This document shows positions 25,013-33,276 of a DNA stretch of 64,000 nt, piece after piece. Source of the DNA: Anaerolineae bacterium (lineage in GTDB: Bacteria; Chloroflexota; Anaerolineae; Aggregatilineales; Aggregatilineaceae). Made by a program: the position numbers and the translations under genes. The stretch covers positions 74,926 to 138,925 of the forward strand of contig JAOSJP010000039.1 in assembly GCA_027494015.1 (NCBI GenBank), in the 5' to 3' direction. Under the pieces are notes generated by a model. It worked only from the letters and a program-made list of their open reading frames with translations. It did no database searches and was not told the origin of the DNA. Every line of letters starts with the position of its first letter. Position 1 is the first letter of the stretch.

Positions 25013-26023
25013 ATGAAACAAATGCGCACACAATGGCTGCGCGCCGGGCTGCTGGCGGCGATCCTCATGACGATCGCGCTGCTGCCTAACGCGCCAGCGG
25101 TCACTCAGGCTCAGGGCGGCGGCACGATCAGCTATGGCGCGAAAGTGTTCGGCACCATCGCCGAAGACGCGCCGCGCGTCACCTACAGCTTCACCGGCAG
25201 CACGGGCGATGTGATCACCGTCATCGCCGACAACTGGACGGGGACGCTCGACCTGCGCGCCGAGCTGATCGCCCCCAACGGGCTGATCATCGCCAGCAGC
25301 GCCCAGAACACGCTCGACGACAACATGCAGGGCGCGTACCTCTCGGCAGTCCTGCCGGGCGATGGCATCTACCTGCTGTGGATCACCAGCGAGAACGCCA
25401 CGACTGGCGACTTCGCGCTGACTCTGCTGGGGCAGGGCGCGCCGGACAGCACAGAGCTGATCTTCGGGCAGGCGGTGGACGTGACCCTGATCCCCGCCGC
25501 CGACCCGCTGCTCTTCTGGTTCGAGGCGGAGGACTGTCCCACCTCGCTCGTCGTGACCAGCCTGAGCGAAGGACGGCCCTTCACCTACCCGTTCGTGGTC
25601 AGGGTCTACGACCAGCGCGGGCAGACCGTCGCCCTGCTGCGCGGCGGCGAGGAGCTCGAAGACTGGGTGACGGTCACGCCACGCAGCGGGCGCTACGAAG
25701 TCGAAGCGTCCTCCGACGACCTGCTGGAGGCGGGGGACGTCCGCCTGCTGGTCACCTGCGCGGCGGACGTGCCTGGTTGTGTCGCCGGGCAGGCGGGCAT
25801 CTCCGGCGTGGCGGGCAGCGGCCCGCAGGTATGCCCGTCGTGCTTTGTCCCTGGCGATCCGCCGGATAGCGGCGGCTGCCCAGACCTCCACTTCCGGGCG
25901 GAGGCCCGCGACGCTGATCACGCCCGGCAGGTGACGGTGACGTGGGACGCCATGCCCGGCGCGACGGGTTACTCGGTGACTACGTCTATGGCCGCACCGC
26001 CGACAGCGGCGAGATGTACCTGA
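25013..26023 (+). CDS. Secreted PPC/FN3 protein, paralogue of the previous gene, 5' part before a frameshift
   Basis: The first 336 codons of a longer gene. Signal peptide, PPC-like domain and second beta module align step by step with the gene at 23480 (for example GGGTISYGAKVFGTIAEDAP against GGGSISYGSKVLGRISADLP). The frame is good through VTVTWDAMPGATGYSV at about 25975. It then becomes unrelated sequence and stops at 26023. The expected continuation (YVYGRTADSGEMYL) is in the neighbouring frame directly after. A single missing base near 25975-25981 explains this. It may be a real inactivating mutation or a sequencing error. AGGAGGAG precedes ATG 25013. Confidence 0.65.
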   Translation: MKQMRTQWLRAGLLAAILMTIALLPNAPAVTQAQGGGTISYGAKVFGTIAEDAPRVTYSFTGSTGDVITVIADNWTGTLDLRAELIAPNGLIIASSAQNTLDDNMQGAYLSAVLPGDGIYLLWITSENATTGDFALTLLGQGAPDSTELIFGQAVDVTLIPAADPLLFWFEAEDCPTSLVVTSLSEGRPFTYPFVVRVYDQRGQTVALLRGGEELEDWVTVTPRSGRYEVEASSDDLLEAGDVRLLVTCAADVPGCVAGQAGISGVAGSGPQVCPSCFVPGDPPDSGGCPDLHFRAEARDADHARQVTVTWDAMPGATGYSVTTSMAAPPTAARCT

Positions 26024-27450
26024 CGCATGCCACCTGGACGCCCGGCGATCCAACCTGGTTCACCTGGCTCCTGCCGGAACACTACGTCGCTTTCCGCTTC
26101 GCCTTGCGCGTTGCCATCGGCGACGACGTGGTATGCGTCGAGGAGACCAGCCTGGAGTTCGAGGTTCCCCCAGACGATGGCGAGCCGGTCTGCGAGACTT
26201 TCTCCATTGGCATGGACATCACCGACCCTGAGGGACGCGAGGTGATGTGGACATGGCCGGCCTATCCTGGCGCAGAAGCCTACGTGCTGGAGTGGTACGA
26301 GATTCTGGATGATGATAGCGAGGCGCTGCGCGGCAGCATCTTGCTCGGCCCTGGCACGACTGCTTTTACCGTCAGGCTTCCGGAGCCGACCGCTGCCCGC
26401 GACACGTGGCGGGTACGGGTGCGCGTGCAACTGGATGGCGGGTTCCCGTGCTTTGCCGAGCGCACCTTTGGGTTCCTCCACCACCTGCCAGACTGCGAGG
26501 ACTTCACCCTGGTCGAGACAGTACATACTGCCGTGTCGTCCACGATCATCTGGTCGGAGTATCCTGGCGCGATGGGCTACATGATGTCGGTGCTGGACGA
26601 GACCGGCGAGACGATGATCCCGCCCTTCCCACTGCTGCTGCCGCCCGACCAGTTCTCCTACGTGCTGGAGGGTCTGCCGCCTGGGAACTATCTCGTGCGC
26701 GTCGGGCCGTGGATGGAGGCGACCTTCTGTGAGGAAGAGCTGACCCTGACCTTCGAGCAGGGGCAGTTCCCCTGCCTGATCCGCACCAACCGGACAGACG
26801 TGCGGGTGCGCGTGGGGCCGGGGGTGGATCGGGCCGCGTTCGCCTTCCTGACGGCGGGCGTGGAGTACCCGGTCATCGGCTTTGCCTACGACGCGGCGGG
26901 CAACCGTTGGTGGCAGCTTGACAGAGCGGCCATCCCCGGCGGCGAGGCAGCGCTCAGCCTGTGGGTGTTGGACAGCGAAGTCGAGGAGATCGGCGACTGT
27001 GACAACGTCCCCCAGGGCGAGGTGCCGCCGGACATTCCTGCAGAACCCTGGGAGCCTGAAGAGCCACAGGAGCCTGGAGAGCCGGGCGAACCCGGTCAAT
27101 GGCTGCCGTGTGGCTCGTGCAACACGTGCGGGCACCCGGCCAGCGAGTGCGTCACTTCGCCGGAAGGGCTTTGCCTGTGGGACCCGGCGACATGTGCGCC
27201 AGCGCCGCAATGTTACTCGCTGTCAGTCAGCACAGCAGGATGTCCGCATGGAACTGTGGCGGTGCTGACTCCGCCCAACTGCGATGGGGGGTGGTCGCCA
27301 GGGAGCACGGTCACTCTGAGCGCCGATATCTCTGGTCAGTGCAAGCTTTTCGAAGGTTGGTCCGGCACCTGTCCTGGTGCTTCCGGTACCAGTACTTCGA
27401 TCACAATCACGATGAACGCGAGCTGCTCTGTGATCGCTACCTTCTACTAG
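25978..27450 (+). CDS. Secreted PPC/FN3 protein, 3' part after the frameshift
   Basis: About 490 codons that complete the gene begun at 25013, giving a product near 811 residues if rejoined. Three fibronectin-III-like modules follow one another, each opening with a Cys and a W-x-x-Y/P-G-A motif. A bacterial SH3-like module starts at CLIRTNRTDVRVRVGPGVD. A proline/glutamate linker (PEEPQEPGEPGEPG) and a cysteine-rich patch come next. The last ~75 residues are an InlB-type repeat-like domain with GCPHGTVAVLTPP and FEGWSGTC. The composition suggests a cell-surface or extracellular binding protein. In this fragment alone no signal peptide exists, so it would not be exported unless the frame is restored. 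Confidence 0.6.
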   Translation, partial: DYVYGRTADSGEMYLTHATWTPGDPTWFTWLLPEHYVAFRFALRVAIGDDVVCVEETSLEFEVPPDDGEPVCETFSIGMDITDPEGREVMWTWPAYPGAEAYVLEWYEILDDDSEALRGSILLGPGTTAFTVRLPEPTAARDTWRVRVRVQLDGGFPCFAERTFGFLHHLPDCEDFTLVETVHTAVSSTIIWSEYPGAMGYMMSVLDETGETMIPPFPLLLPPDQFSYVLEGLPPGNYLVRVGPWMEATFCEEELTLTFEQGQFPCLIRTNRTDVRVRVGPGVDRAAFAFLTAGVEYPVIGFAYDAAGNRWWQLDRAAIPGGEAALSLWVLDSEVEEIGDCDNVPQGEVPPDIPAEPWEPEEPQEPGEPGEPGQWLPCGSCNTCGHPASECVTSPEGLCLWDPATCAPAPQCYSLSVSTAGCPHGTVAVLTPPNCDGGWSPGSTVTLSADISGQCKLFEGWSGTCPGASGTSTSITITMNASCSVIATFY

Positions 27451-27460
27451 GCAGAATGCG

Positions 27461-27486
27461 GTGGGGCGCAGCGCGCTGCGCCCCAC
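27461..27486. terminator. GC-rich perfect hairpin after secreted-protein gene
   Basis: GTGGGGCGCAGCG is followed directly by its exact complement. It lies 11 bases after the stop codon. It could help end transcription, though no T-run follows on the plus strand. Confidence 0.45.
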
Positions 27487-27519
27487 GTCTCCGTTGAGGG
27501 CTATCGCCTCATATAAACA

Positions 27520-27558
27520 TCAGGGGTGAGTCCCGCGACTCACCCCTGACAACATTTT
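27520..27558. terminator. Probable bidirectional terminator
   Basis: TCAGGGGTGAGTC, a short loop and its complement form a 13-bp stem between two convergent genes. It is followed by ACAACATTTTCC on the plus strand. The position and structure suit a shared terminator. Confidence 0.55.
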
Positions 27559-27578
27559 CCACATCGCGGCGCTGGCCG

Positions 27579-28334
27579 TCAGGCGTAGCGCACGCGCAAG
27601 GCCGCCATCTGTTCTTCAGTGAGGTAGTTGATATGCCCCACCTGGCTCGCCACCAGGAAGATGCGCGCGTTCAGCTCGATGCTCTCCATGTTGAACGCGG
27701 CGTCGGTGAGGGTGGGGGCGTAGGCCACCGCGCCGTGATTGCCCAGCAACAGCGTGATGTGGTCGCGCAGGTAGGGGATGATCGAGTCCGGAAGCTCGTC
27801 GCCGCCGGGAATGGCGTAGGGCACCAGCGGGCACGGCCCGGTGCGCACGACCGTCTCCGGCAGGAAGGGCCTGTCCAGCCCGATGCCAGCGACGGCCAGC
27901 CCGGTCGCTGTGGGCGGGTGGGCATGGACGACCGCGCGGATGTCGGGGCGGTGCTTGTAGATCGCCAGGTGCATGCGCCGCTCTGAGGAGGCATTTCTCC
28001 CCGTGCGCGACGCGATCAGCCGGCCATCCATGCCGAGCTTGATCATGTCCTCCGGGTTCATGAACCCCTTGCTGACGTTGGTCGGGGTGATGATGATCTC
28101 GTCTTCGTTGAGGCGCACGGAGATGTTGCCGTCGTTCGCCGCGACGAAGAAGTGGTGGTAGAGCCGCTGGCCCACCTTGCAGATTTCCGTCCGCGCATCC
28201 CATTCGTCCCATTCCGGCCAGGTGGCATTGGCCGGATGACTCACCGTCGCTGCATCCGAGACATCGCTGCGCGCCGAATCGCCGCTCACTGTCAGCGGGC
28301 GGCTGTTGGCCCGCACATGAGTAGAAGGTCGCAT
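27579..28334 (-). CDS. Class II aldolase/adducin family protein (sugar-phosphate aldolase-like)
   Basis: A 251-residue enzyme of the zinc-dependent FucA/AraD family, which cleaves or epimerises sugar phosphates. Around residue 117 the segment SSERRMHLAIYKHRPD carries the catalytic Glu. VVHAHPPTATG supplies two metal-binding histidines, and LLLGNHGAVAYA the third. A 40-residue leader precedes the domain. The ATG at 28334 follows AAAGGAAAC, which overlaps a possible operator repeat. The gene is divergent from a DeoR-type regulator, the usual arrangement for sugar or sugar-alcohol catabolism. The substrate is not known. An FGGY kinase near 61 kb could in principle supply a phosphorylated sugar. 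Confidence 0.82.
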   Translation of the reverse strand: MRPSTHVRANSRPLTVSGDSARSDVSDAATVSHPANATWPEWDEWDARTEICKVGQRLYHHFFVAANDGNISVRLNEDEIIITPTNVSKGFMNPEDMIKLGMDGRLIASRTGRNASSERRMHLAIYKHRPDIRAVVHAHPPTATGLAVAGIGLDRPFLPETVVRTGPCPLVPYAIPGGDELPDSIIPYLRDHITLLLGNHGAVAYAPTLTDAAFNMESIELNARIFLVASQVGHINYLTEEQMAALRVRYA

Positions 28335-28350
28335 TTTCGTTTCCTTTCTT
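28335..28350. promoter_or_regulatory. Candidate DeoR-family operator, aldolase side
   Basis: TTTCGTTTCCTTTCTT lies directly upstream of the aldolase start. It recurs with one mismatch at 28512-28527. Sites made of repeated TTTCRTTTY/CTTTC words are known for AgaR-type DeoR regulators. A weaker relative, GACTTTCCTTTCATG on the minus strand, lies near 28380. Confidence 0.5.
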
Positions 28351-28481
28351 TAGAATTGCAGGAACAATACAACATCATGAAAGGAAAGTCAATGGTCTTT
28401 GCGCCGCATGAGGCCGGGAGATCGGGTAACGACCGGCGAATATGCGCCTGTTGCGGGCAGATTGTCGGTCCGAAAATCGTG

Positions 28482-28487
28482 TATAAT
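28482..28487 (+). promoter_or_regulatory. Candidate -10 box for the DeoR-type gene
   Basis: A consensus TATAAT lies about 70 bases before the regulator start. The -35 region is weak (AGATTG at the right distance). The upstream operator-like repeat at 28512 would fall just after the transcription start. Confidence 0.35.
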
Positions 28488-28511
28488 GGACTCGGACAGC
28501 GACTTTGCGGG

Positions 28512-28527
28512 TTTCGTTTCTTTTCTT
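28512..28527. promoter_or_regulatory. Candidate DeoR-family operator, regulator side
   Basis: TTTCGTTTCTTTTCTT matches the site at 28335 at 15 of 16 positions in the same orientation. Paired sites next to both divergent genes are what autoregulation plus control of the neighbour would require. Confidence 0.5.
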
Positions 28528-28552
28528 CTGTTTCGCTTAGCAAAGGGGGCGC

Positions 28553-29335
28553 GTGATGTCAGCGCCGATGTTCGCAGAAGAACGACGCCGGGCGATCCTG
28601 GAGCAGTTGCGCAAGCATGGTCGCGTGGCCGTGCCAGACCTGGCCGAGCAGTTGCGGGTGAGCGCCGTCACCATCCGCAGCGACCTGAGCGCGCTGGAGG
28701 AGGCCGGCGTGCTGGAGCGCACCTATGGGGGCGCGGTGCTGCGGGCGGGTGCCCCTCTGCTCCAGGAATTGTCCTTCAACGTGCGCCAGGGGAAAGACCG
28801 CCGGCAGAAGAACGCCATTGCAGCGGCGGCGGCGGGCCTGCTGGCCGATGGATGCAGCGTCGCGCTCGATTGCAGCACGACCGCCTATGCGCTGGTGCCC
28901 TTCATCAAGCAGCTCAGCCGCGTCACGGTGATCACCAACAGCCTCCGCGTCGCGCAGAGTCTGCTGGAAAGCCCGCAGGCGGATGTGCTGCTGCCGGCGG
29001 GGCGACTGCGCCGCGACGCCATCTCCATCGTGGGACGCCCCGAAAGCCTGCCCCCCATCAACATCAACATCGGGTTTTTCGGCGCGCGCGGCATCACTGA
29101 CACCATTGGCGTCACGGAGATCGACTCGGACGAGGCGGCCATGAAACGGGCCATGTACGGGCGCTGCGTCTCCCCGGTGATCGTTCTCGATGGCAGCAAG
29201 TGGGGGCAGGTCGCGCCGTACACCATCGTGCCTCCGTCCGAAGTGAGGCACGTCATCACATCCGGGGATGCGCCGGAGGCCCTCGTCGAGCGGTTTCGGG
29301 CGGGCGGCATTCAGGTGACGGTCGTGCTCTTCTAG
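28553..29335 (+). CDS. DeoR/GlpR-family transcriptional regulator
   Basis: A 260-residue repressor-type protein (259 if the ATG at 28556 is used). The N-terminal winged helix-turn-helix reads FAEERRRAILEQLRKHGRVA, then VPDLAEQLRVSAVTIRSDLS and YGGAVL, a near-standard DeoR signature. The C-terminal DeoRC sensor domain (residues 75-235) is related to sugar-phosphate isomerases and binds phosphorylated sugars. It probably controls the divergent class II aldolase through the paired repeats between the genes. The stop codon TAG lies inside a CTAG at 29332-29335 that borders a MITE-like repeat. Confidence 0.87.
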   Translation: MMSAPMFAEERRRAILEQLRKHGRVAVPDLAEQLRVSAVTIRSDLSALEEAGVLERTYGGAVLRAGAPLLQELSFNVRQGKDRRQKNAIAAAAAGLLADGCSVALDCSTTAYALVPFIKQLSRVTVITNSLRVAQSLLESPQADVLLPAGRLRRDAISIVGRPESLPPININIGFFGARGITDTIGVTEIDSDEAAMKRAMYGRCVSPVIVLDGSKWGQVAPYTIVPPSEVRHVITSGDAPEALVERFRAGGIQVTVVLF

Positions 29336-29490
29336 AGGCTGTTATGCACTGACGGCCCTGTCTTTCCCCAGCGGTTTTGGGTAGCTCCTGGTTGACCTCA
29401 CCCCCGTCTCGGCGCTGGCGCGCCTCGACTCCCCCTCTCCATGCATGGAGAGGGGGAAAGGCCGAGCGGGGCGAGGCCAGGGGGTGAGGT
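29336..29490. mobile_element. Truncated MITE-like element at the 3' end of the DeoR-type gene
   Basis: It begins AGGCTGTTATGCAC right after CTAG and continues as the reverse complement of the right half of the element at 18229-18442. About 72 bases match with two differences, leading into the large palindrome. The opposite terminal repeat is missing, because sequence after 29490 does not match, so the copy is one-ended. Confidence 0.65.
29395..29490. repeat. Large palindromic dispersed repeat, copy 4
   Basis: A full core with ACCTCACCCCC and GGGGTGAGGT arms and an ATGCAT hairpin loop, forming the inner part of the truncated MITE-like element. Confidence 0.85.
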
Positions 29491-29534
29491 AAAGCGGCGC
29501 GCTGGCTGCGCAACCCAGAGCCGCCGGTGTCTGC

Positions 29535-30257
29535 TCACTGGTCTGGCGGGCAGTCGCAGAATTCATCCAGCTCAGGCTCAAGGATGCCGATCTGCACGGC
29601 GTAGCCGATCAGCTCGCGGAAGCTGTGCACGTCCAGCTTGGTCATGATATTGGCGCGGTGCCTGGCCACCGTGGCGGGGCTGATGCACAGCAGTTCAGCG
29701 ATCGAGCGGTTGGAGTGACCCTCCACCAGCAGGTGAAAGATCTCCTGCTCGCGTTCGGTCAGCAGGTCGTAGCGCGTGTCAGGCACCTGGGCCTGGCTGT
29801 CCCTCAGATACTCCTGGATGACCCGGTTGGAGATGTCCTGGCTCAGGTAGTAGTCGCCCCTGGAGGCCCGGTGAACGGCCTGAACGACTTCGGAGCTGGG
29901 CGAGGTCTTGGTGACGAAGCCCAGCGCCCCGCTGTTCAGCGCCCGCAGGACGACGCTCTCGCGGCTGTACATGGTGACGATCACCACCTGGACGGGCTGC
30001 TTGGAGGCTGAAGTGCAGGACTTGATCTGGCCAATCACCCCCAACCCGCTGAAGCCGGGCATTGAGATGTCCAGCAGTACGACATCGGGCATCAGCTTGC
30101 GCGTGATCTCAAGCGCCTCACTGCCATCGGAAGCCTGCCCTATCACGTGCATGTCGGGTTGGGAGTCAATGGCGGTGGCCAGGCCCTCGCGAATGAGGGG
30201 GTGATCGTCGGCCAGAACAACAGCGATCTTCCGCCGATCCCGTTCTGCGGCAGGCAT
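29535..30257 (-). CDS. NarL/LuxR-family response regulator
   Basis: A 240-residue two-component regulator. The receiver domain (10-130) has the acidic pair in LADDHP, the phospho-acceptor Asp63 in VVLLDISMPG and Lys in GFVTK. The C-terminal LuxR-type helix-turn-helix (about 165-225) includes LTEREQEIFHLLVEGHSNRS and SPATVARHRANIMTKL. It follows its histidine kinase by ten bases, with AAGGAG before the ATG. Its position next to HPP, cyanase and nar genes suggests a NarX/NarL-like pair responding to nitrogen oxides or redox state. The ligand is inference. Confidence 0.88.
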   Translation of the reverse strand: MPAAERDRRKIAVVLADDHPLIREGLATAIDSQPDMHVIGQASDGSEALEITRKLMPDVVLLDISMPGFSGLGVIGQIKSCTSASKQPVQVVIVTMYSRESVVLRALNSGALGFVTKTSPSSEVVQAVHRASRGDYYLSQDISNRVIQEYLRDSQAQVPDTRYDLLTEREQEIFHLLVEGHSNRSIAELLCISPATVARHRANIMTKLDVHSFRELIGYAVQIGILEPELDEFCDCPPDQ

Positions 30258-30267
30258 GACACACTCC

Positions 30268-31386
30268 TTATGTCAAGTTGATGGCCAACATGCCTGGGCC
30301 TACCAGCGCCGCTACATCCATGGGGGTCCGCTCCCCGGGGGACTCGGTACTGCTCACTGGAACCACATCTGGGATGACAGCCCTGATGACCGTGCCGCAG
30401 TTCACCTTGGAGCTGATTTTGAGCGTGCCACCCAGCTCTGCCACGCGCTGCTGCATGATGCGCAGCCCAGCGCCCAACCGGTGCGCTGCCGGGTCAAAGC
30501 CCCGCCCCTGGTCCTGGATCATGACGATGATCCGGGGGTGGCTGTAGATCAGCTTGCACTGAACCAGCCCGGTCTGGGCGTGCTTGACCACGTTGTTCAG
30601 CCCTTCCTGAAAGATGCGGAAGAGCACCACCTCGACTTCCTGCGCGAAGCGCTTGTTCTGCAAGCCGAGGAACTGGCAGTCCACCGTAATGCCATACAAC
30701 GACCTGTAATAGCCGCCCATCCAGCGCAAAGTCTCCTGGATGCCGAACGGCTTGAGTGTAGAGGGCAGCAGGTCGCTGGAAATATGGCTGATCTCGCGCC
30801 CCACCTCTTCAGCGCGATGGATGATCTGTTCCAGCCGTTCCTGCTCATGCTGCAGGTCTTCGCGCTCGCACAGGGAGGCGTGCAGGTTCTCCAGGGCGAA
30901 GCGCAGCGCGATGACGGACTGCCCTACCTGGTTGTGCAGGTTGCTGGCGATGCGCGCCTTTTCTCTTTCTTGAACTTGCATGAGCTGGGTTGAGACCCAG
31001 TTAAGCTCCTCCTCGGACTGGATGCGCTCGGTCACGTCGCAGTAGACTTCTGCCCGGCCAATGACTATGCCATCCCGGTGGACAGGCTGGCTGTAGTGTT
31101 CCAGCCAGCGTTCCTGGCGGTTGTCCCCTGGCAGCACGTGGCAGATGAAGTTCTCGACGTAGGTGTTTGAGTCGTAGGTTGCCAGGACTCGCTGGCGGAA
31201 GTTGGCGCTCCCTTCCATGATGGGCGAAATGCGCTCGCGGACCAGGCGGCGCTTGTCCTGGCCCAGAAGCTCTGTGCGGGGAATGCCAAAGAACTCTTCG
31301 AGCCTGGAATTCACCCGTCTCACACAGAACTGGCTGTCCAGAATGAACACCGCCACAGGCAGAGTATCCAAGACATTCAGTAGCAT
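30268..31386 (-). CDS. PAS-domain histidine kinase (NarX/HisKA_3 type)
   Basis: A 372-residue soluble sensor kinase. A PAS domain (residues 1-122, VFILDSQFCVRRVNSRLEEF onward) with a PAC-like end is followed by a coiled linker. The HisKA_3 dimerisation helix has the phospho-acceptor His151 in RIASNLHNQVGQS. A GHKL ATPase domain follows, with FRIFQEGLNNVVKHA (N box) and IQDQGRGFD (G1), then GAGLRIMQQRVAELGG (G2). No membrane segment is present, so the signal is cytoplasmic. A redox, haem or small-ligand signal through the PAS fold is plausible. It forms an operon with the response regulator. Confidence 0.88.
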   Translation of the reverse strand: MLLNVLDTLPVAVFILDSQFCVRRVNSRLEEFFGIPRTELLGQDKRRLVRERISPIMEGSANFRQRVLATYDSNTYVENFICHVLPGDNRQERWLEHYSQPVHRDGIVIGRAEVYCDVTERIQSEEELNWVSTQLMQVQEREKARIASNLHNQVGQSVIALRFALENLHASLCEREDLQHEQERLEQIIHRAEEVGREISHISSDLLPSTLKPFGIQETLRWMGGYYRSLYGITVDCQFLGLQNKRFAQEVEVVLFRIFQEGLNNVVKHAQTGLVQCKLIYSHPRIIVMIQDQGRGFDPAAHRLGAGLRIMQQRVAELGGTLKISSKVNCGTVIRAVIPDVVPVSSTESPGERTPMDVAALVGPGMLAINLT

Positions 31387-31641
31387 AGTTGTTCACCGCC
31401 TTACACAGTTCAGGCCTCTACTACCATTATACTCCGTCTGTGAAGTGTTTCACGTCTGCCAAAAGAAACTAAGAAACCAGCAAGGCGGCCTGACGTGCCC
31501 GGCTGACTGGCCGCTTATACAAAGAAGGGAGACAGACAACTCGCTCCCTTCTCCGCTGATCGGCTATGAAACCGGGGGAAGGCGACGAGCCTCTGTGCGC
31601 GACTGTGCCCGCCCGGATTGTCAACCCTGCAATCTGCTCGC

Positions 31642-32181
31642 CTACAGCCAGAAAGCCGGGTATCTACGCTTGGCCCACACATTGTTATACAGGAGGCCGA
31701 CGATCAGGACTAGTACGCAGCCGACCAGCACCGGTGAGAGCAGGTAGTCAAAATTAGTCATGGCGGCGGTGACGGGCAGCAGCGAAGTCGCGCCTGCGGG
31801 CGGGTGGACGGTCTTGGTGGCAACCATCAGCGCGATGGAGATGCCGTTGGCTATTCCCAGGGTCCACCAGGAAGTCTCTTTGAAGATACTATAGACAGCG
31901 ATGCCCACCGCCGCGGAGATCAAATGCCCGCCGACGACGTTGCGCGGCTGTGAGAACGGCGCGGCGGGCGCGGCAAACACCAGCACCGCCGACGCGCCGA
32001 ACGGGATGATGAAGCACTGGATCACGTCCCATTCCGTGTGCAGAAGCTGCAACAGCGAAATGATAATCAGACCGCCCACCCCAGAGATCAGAACTTCTTG
32101 CCAACTGGGATAGGGCAGGCCAGAGAGCGCTTTGACTCCTCTAAGCTTTTGAAGATAGGATGGAGCTGCTTGTTCTGACAT
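31642..32181 (-). CDS. HPP family membrane protein
   Basis: A 179-residue membrane protein with four or five helices and the family's signature HPPAGATSL near residue 129. HPP proteins in plants and cyanobacteria transport nitrite across membranes; many bacterial members sit near nitrogen genes. Placement between a NarXL-like pair and cyanase/nitrate-reductase genes fits nitrite or related anion transport. GGAGGGA precedes the ATG at 32181. The transport role is knowledge of the family plus context, not shown here. Confidence 0.82.
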   Translation of the reverse strand: MSEQAAPSYLQKLRGVKALSGLPYPSWQEVLISGVGGLIIISLLQLLHTEWDVIQCFIIPFGASAVLVFAAPAAPFSQPRNVVGGHLISAAVGIAVYSIFKETSWWTLGIANGISIALMVATKTVHPPAGATSLLPVTAAMTNFDYLLSPVLVGCVLVLIVGLLYNNVWAKRRYPAFWL

Positions 32182-32340
32182 AGTTCCCTCCGCAAAGGGC
32201 GATTATCAAGGGCACGCCAGCTTCTTCACAAGAGTGACGTGCCCTGTCTATTCAGTTGTGCTTGTTAATGCTTGCGCCGGCATCAGCCCACTGCTTGCTG
32301 TGGGCGTGCCACTTGCCCTGGAACGCGAAGTTCACGAGCC

Positions 32341-32820
32341 TTACCAGGGGTACTTCCCGGCGTGGCTGTACGGCAGGCATTTCCCATTAAAGGTAATGAT
32401 GATGCGATCTCCCTTGGGATCCGGGCGGCGCTCGACATCAACCGTGAAGTCAATGGCGCTCAGGATCGCATTGCCGAATTCTTCGTGAATCAGCTCTTTC
32501 AAAGCCGGGCCATAGGTGTCGAACACCTCGTGCAGCCGGTACAGAATCGGATCGGCGTAGCCCTTGTAGGGGTGCTCCATCAGATAGTCCACATCCGCCG
32601 CCGCAACGCCCAGCTCCTGGGCGATCTTGTTGGCGTATTCCTGCGGGACCCACTGCTGACCATCAATCGCGCAGGCCAGCCAGGCCTTGCTGACGCCGAC
32701 CTTCTCAGCCAACTGTGCGTAGGTGATGCCCTTCTTGGCTTTGGCTTCCTTGAGCTTCGCCGCAGCGGCCTCGCGCCCTTCTGGACGCCACAAATATTCC
32801 TTATTTGACGTGGGTTGCAT
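32341..32820 (-). CDS. cynS: Cyanate hydratase (cyanase)
   Basis: A 159-residue cytoplasmic enzyme that converts cyanate and bicarbonate to ammonia and carbon dioxide. It has the N-terminal helical DNA-binding-like domain (ITYAQLAEKVGVSKAWLACA) and the C-terminal catalytic domain. The active-site residues Arg95, Glu98 (YRLHEVF) and Ser121 line up with E. coli R96, E99 and S122. Length is normal. AAGGAG lies before ATG 32820. The ammonia produced would feed glutamate synthesis, whose gltBD genes are about 13 kb away. No CynR or CynT partner is encoded nearby. Confidence 0.95.
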   Translation of the reverse strand: MQPTSNKEYLWRPEGREAAAAKLKEAKAKKGITYAQLAEKVGVSKAWLACAIDGQQWVPQEYANKIAQELGVAAADVDYLMEHPYKGYADPILYRLHEVFDTYGPALKELIHEEFGNAILSAIDFTVDVERRPDPKGDRIIITFNGKCLPYSHAGKYPW

Positions 32821-33199
32821 GTTATTTCTCCTTATTTCTGTCTGCTCTACTTTAGGTAGGTTACGGGATAGAACCTCTTACTTCGTAGCTGCGTCTGATG
32901 CAGTGTAGCTACTCTTGATTGCCTCCTTTCGTCGTATGACCTGGAGACCTGATGTACCCTGTTCCGGTGTTTGGCAACCTTTCTTCCCAGACCCCAGGAG
33001 CACTGCTCAGTTGTAATCCGTTGTTGTATCTCTCAGTTCACTTGTGAAAAATCGAGCAACAGGTAACCCCATTATCGGACACGAAGGCTCCATCCGTCTA
33101 TTGCGCGTTCGATGTATATCGGTGGGAAAAGGGGTGTACTCATCGGCTGCGCTGCGCCGATGGCAAGCGCTGCGAGGCTGGGGGGAGGTCAATATCCCC

Positions 33200-33239
33200 G
33201 CGTCCAGCGAGTCGCCGACGACCTTTGGACGCACCCCTT
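33200..33239. repeat. Repeat module GCGTCCAGCGA...GCACCCCTT, copy 1
   Basis: A ~40-base module also present at 53571-53611 and, in reverse orientation, at 60637-60675. Each copy lies close to other repeat modules (large palindrome here and at 53469; the GCAGCAGAGC hairpin at 60690). Confidence 0.65.
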
Positions 33240-33276
33240 CTTCCAGGGCAACCGCTTCAAACGTGCGTGTTGTTCT

